26,326 nt of DNA from a virus: positions 1 to 26,326 of IMG/VR virus record IMGVR_UViG_3300036790_000819; one strand, given 5' to 3'. Of the stretch, positions 1 to 7,084 are shown piece after piece (the first letter of the stretch is position 1; the number at the start of each line of letters is the position of its first letter). The notes under the pieces are model-generated. The model ran no database searches and had not been told where the DNA came from. It saw nothing but the letters and a program-made list of their open reading frames with translations. The translations under genes and the position numbers were made by a program.

Positions 1-1290
1 ATGTCGGAACCCGTCAGACGCGCCCTGCCCCCGAGCGTTTTCGCCCGCCTCGCCGATGCTGCGCGCTATCTGATCACCGGGGTCTCCCCGGACACCTGGT
101 TCGGGCCGCTGCAGCCGCTGGCTCCCATGGCCCCGCCCGAGGTCAAGGGGCGGCAATGGGACTATCCGTTCGGCGCCAACCTCAACTATATCCCGCGCTC
201 GGACGATGGGGTTTCGTTCGGCGAATTGCGCGGGCTCGCCGACGCATTGCCGCTGCTCCGCTCCGTCATCGAGACCCGCAAGGACCAGATCGCCGCGCAA
301 AGCTATGCGGTGCGCGCGCGCAACCGCAACGATTCGCCGGCAAGCTCGCAGGCGATCGACCAGGTCACAGGCTTCCTCGCCCGACCCGACCGCCGGCATT
401 CGTTCGCCGACTGGCTGCGCATGCTGCTCGAGGACATGCTGGTCATCGACGCGGCGACGATCTATCCACGCTACAACCGCGGCGGCTCGCTCTTTTCCCT
501 CGACGTTATCGACGGGGCGACGATCAAGCCGCTCATCGGCGAGGATGGACGCGCCCCCGAGCCCCCCGACCCGGCCTATCAGCAGATCCTCAAAGGGATC
601 CCCGCCGCCGACTTCTCCGCCGAGGAGCTCATCTACATTCCGCGCAACCTCCGCGCCCACCGGCTCTACGGCATGAGCCCGGTCGAGCAGATCGCGCTCA
701 CAATCAATATCGCGCTCAGGCGCGACGCCGCGACCCTCGACTATTACAGCGCCGGCTCGACGCCGGACGCCTTCGCCACACTGCCCAGGGAATGGACGGC
801 CGACCAGATCCGCTCGTTCCAGGACTATTTCGACGCGCTGATGAGCGGCAATCTGGCGCGCCGGCGCCAGACCAAGTTCATGCCGGCCGACTTCAAGCTG
901 ATCGAGGCCCGCCAGCCGCCGCTCAAGGATCAGTACGACGAGTGGCTGGCGCGCATCATCTGCTACGCCTTCTCGGTGCCCGTCTCGCCATTCGTCAGCC
1001 AGGTCAACCGGGCGACCGGCGAGACCATGCGCCAGCAGGCGACGCAGGAGGGGCTCGTGCCCCTCAAGGCCTGGGTGAAGAACGCGCTCGATCATGTGAT
1101 CCACGTGTGCATGGCCGAGCCGGGGCTCGAGTTCGTATGGGTCGGCGACGACGCGCTCGACCCGCTCGAACAGGCCCAGACCCTGCAGATCCTGGTCGGC
1201 GCGGGCATCAAGACGCGCGAGGAGGCGCGCGCGGACTTAGGCCTTGCGCCGGCAGGCGGGGCGGCGCCCATCGCCGATGGCAAAGCCTGA
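1..1290 (+). CDS. Phage portal protein (HK97/GTA type)
   Basis: The 429-residue product would form the dodecameric ring at one capsid vertex through which DNA is packaged and ejected. Length and layout fit the HK97-type portal family. The N-terminal arm has a WDYPFGANLNYIPR segment near residue 55. It is followed by a region like the family's clip and stem (SVIETRKDQIAAQ, about residues 88-100), and by the C-terminal segments FSVPVSPFVSQVNRATGET and DPLEQAQTLQILVGAGIKTR that are typical of these portals. The ATG is the first base of the window, so the ribosome binding site and any upstream terminase gene cannot be seen. The first head gene in view, it precedes the protease and capsid genes in the order seen in GTAs. 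A degraded copy of its 3' end lies just downstream. The family call is firm; an N-terminal extension beyond the window cannot be excluded. Confidence 0.93.
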   Translation: MSEPVRRALPPSVFARLADAARYLITGVSPDTWFGPLQPLAPMAPPEVKGRQWDYPFGANLNYIPRSDDGVSFGELRGLADALPLLRSVIETRKDQIAAQSYAVRARNRNDSPASSQAIDQVTGFLARPDRRHSFADWLRMLLEDMLVIDAATIYPRYNRGGSLFSLDVIDGATIKPLIGEDGRAPEPPDPAYQQILKGIPAADFSAEELIYIPRNLRAHRLYGMSPVEQIALTINIALRRDAATLDYYSAGSTPDAFATLPREWTADQIRSFQDYFDALMSGNLARRRQTKFMPADFKLIEARQPPLKDQYDEWLARIICYAFSVPVSPFVSQVNRATGETMRQQATQEGLVPLKAWVKNALDHVIHVCMAEPGLEFVWVGDDALDPLEQAQTLQILVGAGIKTREEARADLGLAPAGGAAPIADGKA

Positions 1291-1332
1291 AAGGCCTGAG
1301 AAAGTTCGATCCGCGACACGACGCGCGGGCGC

Positions 1333-1490
1333 AAGTTTGCGACGACGGACGGGTCGGCGAGGTCGTTCATTGATCCCCTCGAACAGGCGCAGACGCTCAA
1401 AATTTTCATTTCACCCGGGCGTCACGGCGCGCGCTACGCGCCAACTTCGGCGTGGCGATCCCCGCCGACCCCAGCAATTCCGGGCGCTAG
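1333..1490 (+). pseudogene. Frameshifted remnant of a second portal gene 3' end
   Basis: From 1372 the + strand reads DPLEQAQTLKIF, against DPLEQAQTLQIL in the intact portal. After a shift of frame it reads SRRALRANFGVAIPA and ends in TAG at 1488-1490, against TREEARADLGLAPAG in the portal. Upstream, GGGTCGGCGA is shared at nucleotide level, with a one-base length difference before the aspartate codon. The substitutions (Q to K, L to F, D to N) suggest a diverged paralogue rather than a recent duplicate. There is no start codon or intact frame, so it should be non-functional. The left boundary is approximate. Confidence 0.72.
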
Positions 1491-1504
1491 AACAAAAAGA
1501 GAAC
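1490..1504. promoter_or_regulatory. LexA-like SOS box (GAAC-N7-GAAC)
   Basis: GAAC at 1490-1493 and GAAC at 1501-1504 are separated by AAAAAGA. This is an exact match to the direct-repeat operator GAACN7GAAC (GTTCN7GTTC on the other strand) known for LexA of alphaproteobacteria. It lies six bases upstream of a good -35 element, so bound LexA should interfere with RNA polymerase. The inference is that at least part of the head operon may be derepressed by DNA damage. Confidence 0.6.
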
Positions 1505-1510
1505 ATTTGC

Positions 1511-1539
1511 TTGACCGCTTACGCCGGTCATGGCATATT
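1511..1539 (+). promoter_or_regulatory. Sigma70-type promoter before the protease gene
   Basis: TTGACC at 1511-1516 and CATATT at 1534-1539 are separated by 17 bases, the optimal spacing. The local AT-richness stands out in a GC-rich phage, and the gap before the next gene is the longest in the window. Transcription would begin near 1546 and read into the protease gene at 1663. Confidence 0.55.
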
Positions 1540-1662
1540 TAGCTACAGTGGGAGAAGTGACGGAGGCGATGGCGCCCCGGCCCTTCCCGCCTCTCCAGAC
1601 AACGCCTTTCCTTATGCACCCGCTCCGGCGGGCGCCGTTCGTTGCTTCAATCCGGAGCCTCA

Positions 1663-2814
1663 ATGTCCGCTCTCGACCTGTTCCTGCCGCTCGCCAAGGT
1701 CGACCTCGACCGGCGCCTGGTCACCGGCGTCGCCACGGCGGAGACGCCCGACCGCTCGGGCGAGATTTTCGACTATTCCTCGAGCAAGCCCTATTTCGAG
1801 AAGTGGTCCTCCGAGGCCGAGGCCGCCAGCGGCGGCAAGTCGCTCGGCGCGGTGCGCGCCATGCATGGTCCCGTCGCCGCCGGCAAGCTGACCGACATCG
1901 GCTTCGACGACGATGCAAAGCGGATCACGGTCTGCGCCAAAATCGTCGACGACGACGAATGGCGAAAGGTTCAGGAGGGCGTCTACACCGGCTTCAGCCA
2001 GGGCGGGCGCTATGTGAAGCGGTGGGCGGATCCCGATTCCGGACTCACCCGCTACACCGCCGAGCCGCACGAAATCTCGCTCGTCGATCTGCCTTGCGTG
2101 CCCGACGCGACATTCGACGTGGTCAAGGGCGGCATGATCGAAAGGCGCGGTTTCGCCGCTCGCGACGAAGCGAGCGACACGGACATCGATCGGGATCCAG
2201 ACGCGAGCGACGATGATTGCGACGCCGACAAGGGCGAGTTCTTGGCCGGCCAGCGCGAGAAAGACGCCGAAGAGGGCGTCGCCATGCCCGACGGCTCCTA
2301 TCCGATCCGGTCCGCCAAAGACGTCGAGAACGCCGTGAGGGACTACTTCCGAACCGGCAAGAAGGCGGACGTCAAGGCGCATATCGTTGCGCGCGCCAAG
2401 GCCATTGGCGCCGAGAGCGCGCTGCCCGACGACTGGAAGGAAAGCGCCGGTAAGGCGGCCGGTCTCTCGGGCGCTGTTGGCGGGGCGCACGCCCCCGACG
2501 CGCTTGCCAAGGCGCTCACCTACGCCGCATTGAAGCTCGACCGCGCGACGGCCGAAAACGCCCGGCTGCGCAAGGCGCTCGACGAACTGCGGCCGACGCT
2601 CCTGGACATGAACAAGCGCGTCGCTGCGCTCGAAGCCCAGCCGCTGCCGGCTAAGGCGGCTTTGCGCTCTGTCACCAAGATGGCCGACGGGGCGGACGAG
2701 ACCGTGGTCAGCGCCGACGACGCCGTTAGGCGCCTGGCCTCCTTGCCGGCTCACGAGCGGGCGCTCGCACTGACCAAGCTCAGCCTCGCCAATCCCGCGC
2801 CGCCGCCCTTCTGA
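1663..2814 (+). CDS. XkdF-like prohead protease with possible scaffold tail
   Basis: The 383-residue product resembles XkdF/U35-type prohead serine proteases, which cleave scaffold and capsid proteins during head maturation. Residues 1-155 carry the protease-like part. H68 in AVRAMHG and S112 in GFSQGGRY are the probable catalytic pair, followed by the conserved EPHEISLVDLP stretch. An acidic Asp-rich linker spans about 165-205. Residues 208-262 (from MPDGSYPIRSAKD) look like the small domain often fused to phage proteases (DUF6582-like). Residues 283-326 are a predicted coiled coil. No separate scaffold gene lies before the capsid gene, so the C-terminal part may serve as scaffold. The ATG at 1663 was chosen because GGAG at 1654-1657 sits five bases upstream; a TTG seven codons earlier has no such site. 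Confidence 0.82.
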   Translation: MSALDLFLPLAKVDLDRRLVTGVATAETPDRSGEIFDYSSSKPYFEKWSSEAEAASGGKSLGAVRAMHGPVAAGKLTDIGFDDDAKRITVCAKIVDDDEWRKVQEGVYTGFSQGGRYVKRWADPDSGLTRYTAEPHEISLVDLPCVPDATFDVVKGGMIERRGFAARDEASDTDIDRDPDASDDDCDADKGEFLAGQREKDAEEGVAMPDGSYPIRSAKDVENAVRDYFRTGKKADVKAHIVARAKAIGAESALPDDWKESAGKAAGLSGAVGGAHAPDALAKALTYAALKLDRATAENARLRKALDELRPTLLDMNKRVAALEAQPLPAKAALRSVTKMADGADETVVSADDAVRRLASLPAHERALALTKLSLANPAPPPF

Positions 2815-2822
2815 ACAGCCAG

Positions 2823-2838
2823 GCTGGCTGGAGCCAGC
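2823..2838 (+). terminator. Small hairpin just after the protease gene
   Basis: GCTGGC and GCCAGC form a perfect six-base stem around a TGGA loop, nine bases after the protease stop. No T-tract follows, so intrinsic termination is doubtful. It could be a weak attenuator or chance pairing in GC-rich DNA. Confidence 0.25.
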
Positions 2839-3082
2839 GGTCTATCGTCCGCTTCGAAACCCCGTCGTGCAGCGACTTCCCTCCCGGTCGCCGCCGACGG
2901 AATCGCCGACGCCGCGGCGTCAGGCGAGGCGGCGGTCGAGGCTCAGCGGACCATCGCCTTGCTCACGGCGGCGATCGGTACCCAGCTCGATGCCTCGGCC
3001 GCCGCGGATCTTTGCAGCCTGCGCAGCCGCGCATCTTTGACGGCGCGCGCCCTAACCTTCAGCCGCTCTCGAGGAGACTCCA

Positions 3083-3472
3083 ATGACTTCCTTCAAGTCC
3101 ATCTTCTCCCTTGCCGCCGTCTGCGGCGCGCTCGCCGGATGCACTTCCACCGGGCAGCTCACGCCAGTCGCAACGGCTGACATCACCGCCGCCTACAATA
3201 ACGTGTGCGCAGCGCTCCCGGCGCTCGGCCCCGTGTCGGCGACCATGAACGCCGACGCCAAGAACGCCTACGCACAGGCGCAAACAGTCTGCGCCGCGGG
3301 CGCGCCGACCAACGTCATCGCTGCAGGCGTCGATATTCTGGCGCTTGAGAATGCCCTTCTGCCCTATTTCAAGAAGGCCGTCGCGCTCGCCCCAGACCGA
3401 GCGAGCCCTGAGCGAAAACTCCAGGTGAAGTTCGGCGAGGTCCATCTCCACACGCCGAGCTTCGGCGAGTAA
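3083..3472 (+). CDS. Small phage-encoded lipoprotein, unknown function
   Basis: The 129-residue product starts with a charged n-region (MTSFK), a hydrophobic core and the lipobox LAGC, giving lipidation at C20 and membrane anchoring after Sec export. The mature part (about residues 21-110) is Ala-rich and predicted helical, with cysteines at NVCAALPA and QTVCAAGA. The C-terminus is charged. I do not recognise the family. The start is supported by GAGGAG a few bases upstream. Position is the oddity: it sits between protease and capsid genes, where scaffold or decoration proteins are usual, and is flanked by 268 and 207 non-coding bases, as an inserted accessory (moron) gene would be. Possible roles include superinfection exclusion or outer-membrane modification; an outer spanin is less likely because no inner spanin or lysis gene is nearby. 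Confidence 0.75.
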   Translation: MTSFKSIFSLAAVCGALAGCTSTGQLTPVATADITAAYNNVCAALPALGPVSATMNADAKNAYAQAQTVCAAGAPTNVIAAGVDILALENALLPYFKKAVALAPDRASPERKLQVKFGEVHLHTPSFGE

Positions 3473-3679
3473 CTGCCGGACGCGCTGCCTACGCCGGCGC
3501 AGACGTCCTTTGCCGCCCCTCGCTTAAGCGGTGATGCAGCACGGATCGAGCCCGCGCTCGAAGGCTGAGGATCCAGGCCTTCCGCATACGCCCTTCCGGC
3601 CAGGCGCAAATCACGCTCAGCCAATCAACTCACGCGCCTATCCCTCGTTAACTCCCATCCGCGCCAAAGGACTGATCTC

Positions 3680-5152
3680 ATGAATATTGCGCTGACGACC
3701 CAGGAAACGCTGGGTCTGATGAAGGAATCGCTCGCCAAGAACGTCACGATCCAGACCGGCCTTACGGCTTATGATCTGCAGGCGCCGGCGAAGAACCTCT
3801 ATCCGACGATCACGCCGCTCAGAAATTCGCTGCCTCGCGTCGCGCGGCTCAATCCCGGCGATGCAGCGCATTGGCGTTCGATCTTCGCCACGACCGGTTC
3901 GGGCTTCGATGCGATGGGCTGGGTTCCGGAGGGCCAACGTTCGGCGAGCATGTCTTATTCCGCCGCCTCCATCACGCTCCCTTACGTAACGCTCGGCGAG
4001 GAAGACACGGTCACCTTCGAAGCGGAGGCCGCCGCTCAGGGGTTCGAAGACATCAACGCCACCGCCACCCTTCGCATCCTGCAGAAGACGATGCGCAAGG
4101 AAGAGACGGCGCTGCTTGGCGGCAACACGTCGCTTCAGCTCGGCAAGCCCGGCACGCCGACGCTCAGCGCCTCGGGCGCGGGCGGAACGCTGCCGGCTGC
4201 GACCTATTCGGTCATCGTCGTCGCGCTGACCTTTGAGGGTTACCGCAATTCCACGCTTGCCGGCGGCGTCGCGACAACCATGACCATCACCGGCAACGAC
4301 GGCAACACCTATACGTTGAATGGCGGCTCTTCGCCGCGGAGCACGAACGCTACCCAGGCCGTTGCAGCTGGCCAGACGCTGTTTGCAACCGCCCCAATCG
4401 TCAATGGCGCCGTCGCCTATGCGTGGTATGTGGGCGCCGCCGGCTCGGAGACGCTGCAGGCGATCACCACGATCAACAGCGCCGCCTTCAACGCGCCGCT
4501 TACGACCGGCCAGCAAGCGGCCACCGTCGTCACCGCTGACAGTTCTCGCAACCAGGGGGTGGCGTTCGACGGATTGCTCACGGACGGCTTCAACCCCGCC
4601 ACCAGCTCGTATGTGCAGGCGTTGCCGTCAGGTGTCGCAGGGACTGGAACGGCCCTCACAGCCTCGGGCCGGGGCTCGATCCTGGAGATCGACAATATGT
4701 TGCTGCAGATGTGGAACCTCTATCGGCTGTCGCCGACGGTGATCTACGTCAACGCGCAGGAGCAGAAGAACATCACGGCGAAGTGCCTGACCAACAGCTC
4801 TGGGCCGCTCGTTCGGTACAATGTCGACGCCTCTCAGTCGGCGCCTTACGAGTTCACCGCCTCCGGCGTCGTGCGCTGGTACTACAATCCGTTCACCGGC
4901 GTCGAGATTCCGCTGACCGTTCATCCAGACCTGCCGCCCGGCACGATCCTGGCGTACTGCGAGCGACTGCCGGCGTGGTATCAATCGAACGAGACTCCTA
5001 ACGTCGCCGAGGTTCTGACGCGTCGCGATTATTATCGCGTCGATTGGCCGGTCCGCACCCGTCGCCGCGAGTTTGGCGTCTACACCGAAGAGGTCCTGGC
5101 CGTTTACGCCTCGTTCGGCATCGGCATCATCACCAACATCGGCAACGGCTGA
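3680..5152 (+). CDS. Major capsid protein with internal insertion domain
   Basis: This 490-residue protein is called the HK97-fold major capsid protein from its position after the protease, its length and its segments. WVPEGQRSASMSYSAAS (about residues 81-97) followed by YVTLGEEDTVTFEAEAAA is typical of the N-arm and E-loop region. The C-terminal half holds the SPTVIYVNAQEQKNITAK and RRDYYRVDWPVRTRRREFGVY segments, like P- and A-domain strands. Residues about 155-285 break the fold with a Gly/Thr/Ala-rich, beta-predicted stretch containing YSVIVVALTFEGYRNS, similar in style to Ig- or FN3-like surface domains. The ATG is preceded by AAAGGA nine bases upstream. A strong hairpin follows the stop. 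There is no obvious proteolytic pro-region, which fits a separate or protease-fused scaffold. Confidence 0.85.
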   Translation: MNIALTTQETLGLMKESLAKNVTIQTGLTAYDLQAPAKNLYPTITPLRNSLPRVARLNPGDAAHWRSIFATTGSGFDAMGWVPEGQRSASMSYSAASITLPYVTLGEEDTVTFEAEAAAQGFEDINATATLRILQKTMRKEETALLGGNTSLQLGKPGTPTLSASGAGGTLPAATYSVIVVALTFEGYRNSTLAGGVATTMTITGNDGNTYTLNGGSSPRSTNATQAVAAGQTLFATAPIVNGAVAYAWYVGAAGSETLQAITTINSAAFNAPLTTGQQAATVVTADSSRNQGVAFDGLLTDGFNPATSSYVQALPSGVAGTGTALTASGRGSILEIDNMLLQMWNLYRLSPTVIYVNAQEQKNITAKCLTNSSGPLVRYNVDASQSAPYEFTASGVVRWYYNPFTGVEIPLTVHPDLPPGTILAYCERLPAWYQSNETPNVAEVLTRRDYYRVDWPVRTRRREFGVYTEEVLAVYASFGIGIITNIGNG

Positions 5153-5168
5153 CGCTCAGCTGCGCGTG

Positions 5169-5199
5169 GCGGGTCACCGCGAGGGACGCGGCCACCCGC
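5169..5199 (+). terminator. Two-step GC hairpin after the capsid gene
   Basis: An outer stem GCGGGT/ACCCGC (5169-5174 with 5194-5199) encloses a 2x2 internal loop and an inner stem CCGCG/CGCGG (5177-5181 with 5187-5191), closed by the loop AGGGA. It starts 16 bases after the capsid stop. Only a short T-run follows, so it may act as a partial terminator or a 3' end stabiliser. Either would let capsid mRNA exceed that of the connector genes. Confidence 0.5.
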
Positions 5200-5236
5200 G
5201 GCCATTTCCGCATTAGCCCGTCTTTGCGAGCGTCGC

Positions 5237-6058
5237 ATGTCGCCATTCGATCTGACCAATCTCGCGGCCCTGAAGGCCTGGCTCGGATTGCCCTCCGCGC
5301 CCGGCCCGAGCGACGCTACGCTCAGCGCCCTTGTCACCGCGGCGAGCCGTTCGGTCTACGCGGCGCTGAGCCGCCCCAGTCTGCTGCCCCGGTCCTTCAC
5401 GGAGACGATCAATCTCGAGACCAGTCGCGTCACCTTAAGGCACTGGCCTGTGCTGCAGGTGACCTCGGCGACATGGCATGGAATCGCCGTTCCGCCTGAC
5501 GAGAACGCCGATCTGGAAGCTTCAGTCGGCTACGCCCTCGAGCCGGGCGACGACGTTCCGCCGGGTCGCCCGCAGGCGCTCGATTTGTTCGGCCATCAAT
5601 ATCGTCCGGGACGGCAGAGTCTCGTCGTGTCGTACAACGCCGGATATGCGGTCCAGAACGAGACGCAGGCAGTTCCTGCCGCCGCTCCCTTCCAGCTCTC
5701 GGCTTTTTCGCCGTTCGGACCTTGGGGATCGGACCTCGGCGTGATCTACGCTGCGACTGGCGCGCCGCTGACGCCGGTTCCAGCGTCGCCCGTCACCGGT
5801 CAATACGCGGTCAGCGCAGGGACTTATGCCTTCTCTGCAGCCGACGCCGGCCAATCTGTCTCCATCTCCTACGGCTACGTGCCGCAAGATATCGCGCAGG
5901 CGACCCTGGAACTGGCGGCGGATCGTTTTCGTTCGGCCGAGCGCATCGGGCTCAAATCGAAGTCGATCGGCGGCCAGGAAACGATCGCCTACGACATGAG
6001 CGCGATGTCGGCGCCGGTCCAGGCGATGCTGCAACCCTATAAGCGGGTCACCCTCTGA
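5237..6058 (+). CDS. Head-tail connector (gp6-like adaptor) with insertion
   Basis: The 273-residue product is called a head-completion adaptor that would sit below the portal. Residues 1-100 (FDLTNLAALKAWLGLP, then LVTAASRSVYAALSRP) and the C-terminal residues 216-273 (IAQATLELAADRFRSAERIG, ending with a conserved-looking YKRVTL) match the helical pattern of gp6/YqbG-type connectors. These are usually 100-200 residues, so this one is long. The extra length is a beta insertion at about 130-215, whose residues 169-215 (VIYAATGAPL to ISYGYV) form the domain that also recurs in the tail tube and tip proteins. The Shine-Dalgarno signal before the ATG is weak, which fits lower expression after the hairpin. 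The stop overlaps the next ATG as TGATG. Confidence 0.8.
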   Translation: MSPFDLTNLAALKAWLGLPSAPGPSDATLSALVTAASRSVYAALSRPSLLPRSFTETINLETSRVTLRHWPVLQVTSATWHGIAVPPDENADLEASVGYALEPGDDVPPGRPQALDLFGHQYRPGRQSLVVSYNAGYAVQNETQAVPAAAPFQLSAFSPFGPWGSDLGVIYAATGAPLTPVPASPVTGQYAVSAGTYAFSAADAGQSVSISYGYVPQDIAQATLELAADRFRSAERIGLKSKSIGGQETIAYDMSAMSAPVQAMLQPYKRVTL

Positions 6059-6546
6059 TGTTCGCGCTCGAACTCGAGGGCCTCGAGGAAACAAAGGCCA
6101 GGCTCGAAGGCTATCCTGCCGCCTTGCAAGCGGCCCTCGGCGACAAGGCCGCCGAACTCGCCGGGGCGCTCGCCGACCTGGTCAAGAACGACAAGCTTGC
6201 TGGCGGCGTATTGAATTCGCGCTCCGGCGCGCTCAGCGATTCGATCGTCGCCAGCGTCTCTGCCGGCGCAGACGGCGTTATGGCCTCGATTGGCTCCGAA
6301 GGCGACGTTAAATATGCGGCGATCCAGGAATATGGCGGCAAAACGAGCGCGCATGAGATCCTGCCCGCGAAGGGCGACGTGCTCGCCTTTGTTATCGGCG
6401 ATGCGCAGCATTTTGCCCGAAGAGTCGAGCATCCAGGTTCGCTGATTCCCGAGCGATCCTATTTGCGTTCGGCGCTCGACGACATGAAAGACGAGATCCT
6501 CGCGTCGCTCGCCGACGCCGCGACCGAGGCATGGGAGGGCGCATGA
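6058..6546 (+). CDS. HK97 gp10-like neck/tail completion protein
   Basis: The 162-residue product matches the HK97-gp10-like family of head-tail joining or tail-completion proteins. Visible marks are VKYAAIQEYGGKTSAHEI (about residues 84-101), with the family's IQEYGG signature, and the HPGSLIPERSYLRSALDDM stretch (about 125-143) that is nearly invariant in these proteins. The N-terminal 60 residues are helical. The ATG overlaps the connector stop and its own stop overlaps the next ATG, so translation is probably coupled. Its position between connector and tail terminator equals that of the stopper gene in GTAs. Confidence 0.85.
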   Translation: MFALELEGLEETKARLEGYPAALQAALGDKAAELAGALADLVKNDKLAGGVLNSRSGALSDSIVASVSAGADGVMASIGSEGDVKYAAIQEYGGKTSAHEILPAKGDVLAFVIGDAQHFARRVEHPGSLIPERSYLRSALDDMKDEILASLADAATEAWEGA

Positions 6547-6977
6547 CCCGCGAAGCGGCCTTCTCCGCACTGTTTGCCGCCGTTTCCTCGGCCTACCCGT
6601 GGGGGCTCGCGTCTCGGAGGATCAAGCTATGGAGCGAAGTTCCAGCCGTGCTGCGCCCGGCGTTCTTCCAGCTGGAATCGGGCCCGGAATCCTATGAATG
6701 GGGCTCGCCGGCGACGCCGCGGCGGACGCTGGAGGCAAAGCTCTTTCTTTATTTTGACGCCCGCGACCCGACGACGCCAGGCGCGACCGCGATCAACAAC
6801 GCTCTCGACGCGATCGACGCGGCGCTTGCGCCTGCGAGCTCCAACGTCGGCCTCGGTCGCCAGACGCTCGGCGGCGCTGTGTACGATTGCAAGATCACGG
6901 CCGTGCCGGTGCGAGACACCGGCGATCTCGACGGCGACGGCCTCGCGGTGGTCGCGGTGCGACTGATCGGGCCGTGA
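6543..6977 (+). CDS. Tail terminator protein
   Basis: The 144-residue protein fits the gpU-like tail terminator family, which caps the tail tube and joins it to the head. It has a helical N-terminus (MTREAAFSALFAAVSSAYPW), a central beta stretch RTLEAKLFLYFDARDP, a helix INNALDAIDAAL and the closing strands YDCKITAVPVRDTGDLDGDG, which is the usual order for the family. The ATG at 6543 was chosen over one at 6531 because it forms an ATGA overlap with the previous stop and has GGGAGGG four bases upstream. The gene order (neck protein, terminator, tail tube) supports the call more than any single motif. Confidence 0.78.
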   Translation: MTREAAFSALFAAVSSAYPWGLASRRIKLWSEVPAVLRPAFFQLESGPESYEWGSPATPRRTLEAKLFLYFDARDPTTPGATAINNALDAIDAALAPASSNVGLGRQTLGGAVYDCKITAVPVRDTGDLDGDGLAVVAVRLIGP

Positions 6978-7084
6978 AGCCGTACTGTTCCTCGCCTCTC
7001 TGAACAATCTTACGGGAACGCATTGCGCCTTTGTGTCGGCAGCGACGCGACCCTCATAAATCTCTGTCCATGGAGCTCATCCTC

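Larger units (their letters stand above)
1291..1662 (+). other. Non-coding gap: portal remnant, LexA-like box, promoter, leader
   Basis: This 372-base stretch separates the portal and protease genes. In order it holds a decayed portal 3' end up to 1490, a GAAC-N7-GAAC box at 1490-1504, a sigma70-like promoter at 1511-1539, and an untranslated leader of roughly 115 bases before the protease start at 1663. Apparent reading frames across it on either strand have no support as genes. Confidence 0.6.

Noticed and set aside
1660-2754. Long open frame (364 codons) on the minus strand opposite the protease gene
   Set aside because: It mirrors the codon bias of the protease gene in GC-rich DNA and its product has no recognisable domain; the plus-strand protein has clear family motifs.
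2815-3180. In-frame continuation of the protease gene beyond its TGA, Ala-rich
   Set aside because: No start codon with a ribosome site and no readthrough signal; the frame runs into the lipoprotein gene. Lack of stops is expected at this GC content.
3546-3561. Hairpin TCGAGC/GCTCGA after the lipoprotein gene
   Set aside because: Only six base pairs, 70 bases from the stop and no T-tract; chance pairing is likely.
3638-4516. Minus-strand open frame of 292 codons opposite the capsid gene
   Set aside because: Arg-rich, low-information product typical of antisense shadows; no ribosome site or neighbouring minus-strand gene.
7031-7060. Possible promoter TTGTGT-N18-CATAAA before the tail tube gene
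   Set aside because: Poor match at both elements and no contrast with surrounding composition; the genes are otherwise closely packed.
7031-7084. Longer tail tube N-terminus from TTG 7031 or ATG 7070
   Set aside because: Neither has a Shine-Dalgarno signal, and the added residues are unlike tube proteins; GGAG is placed for the start at 7085.
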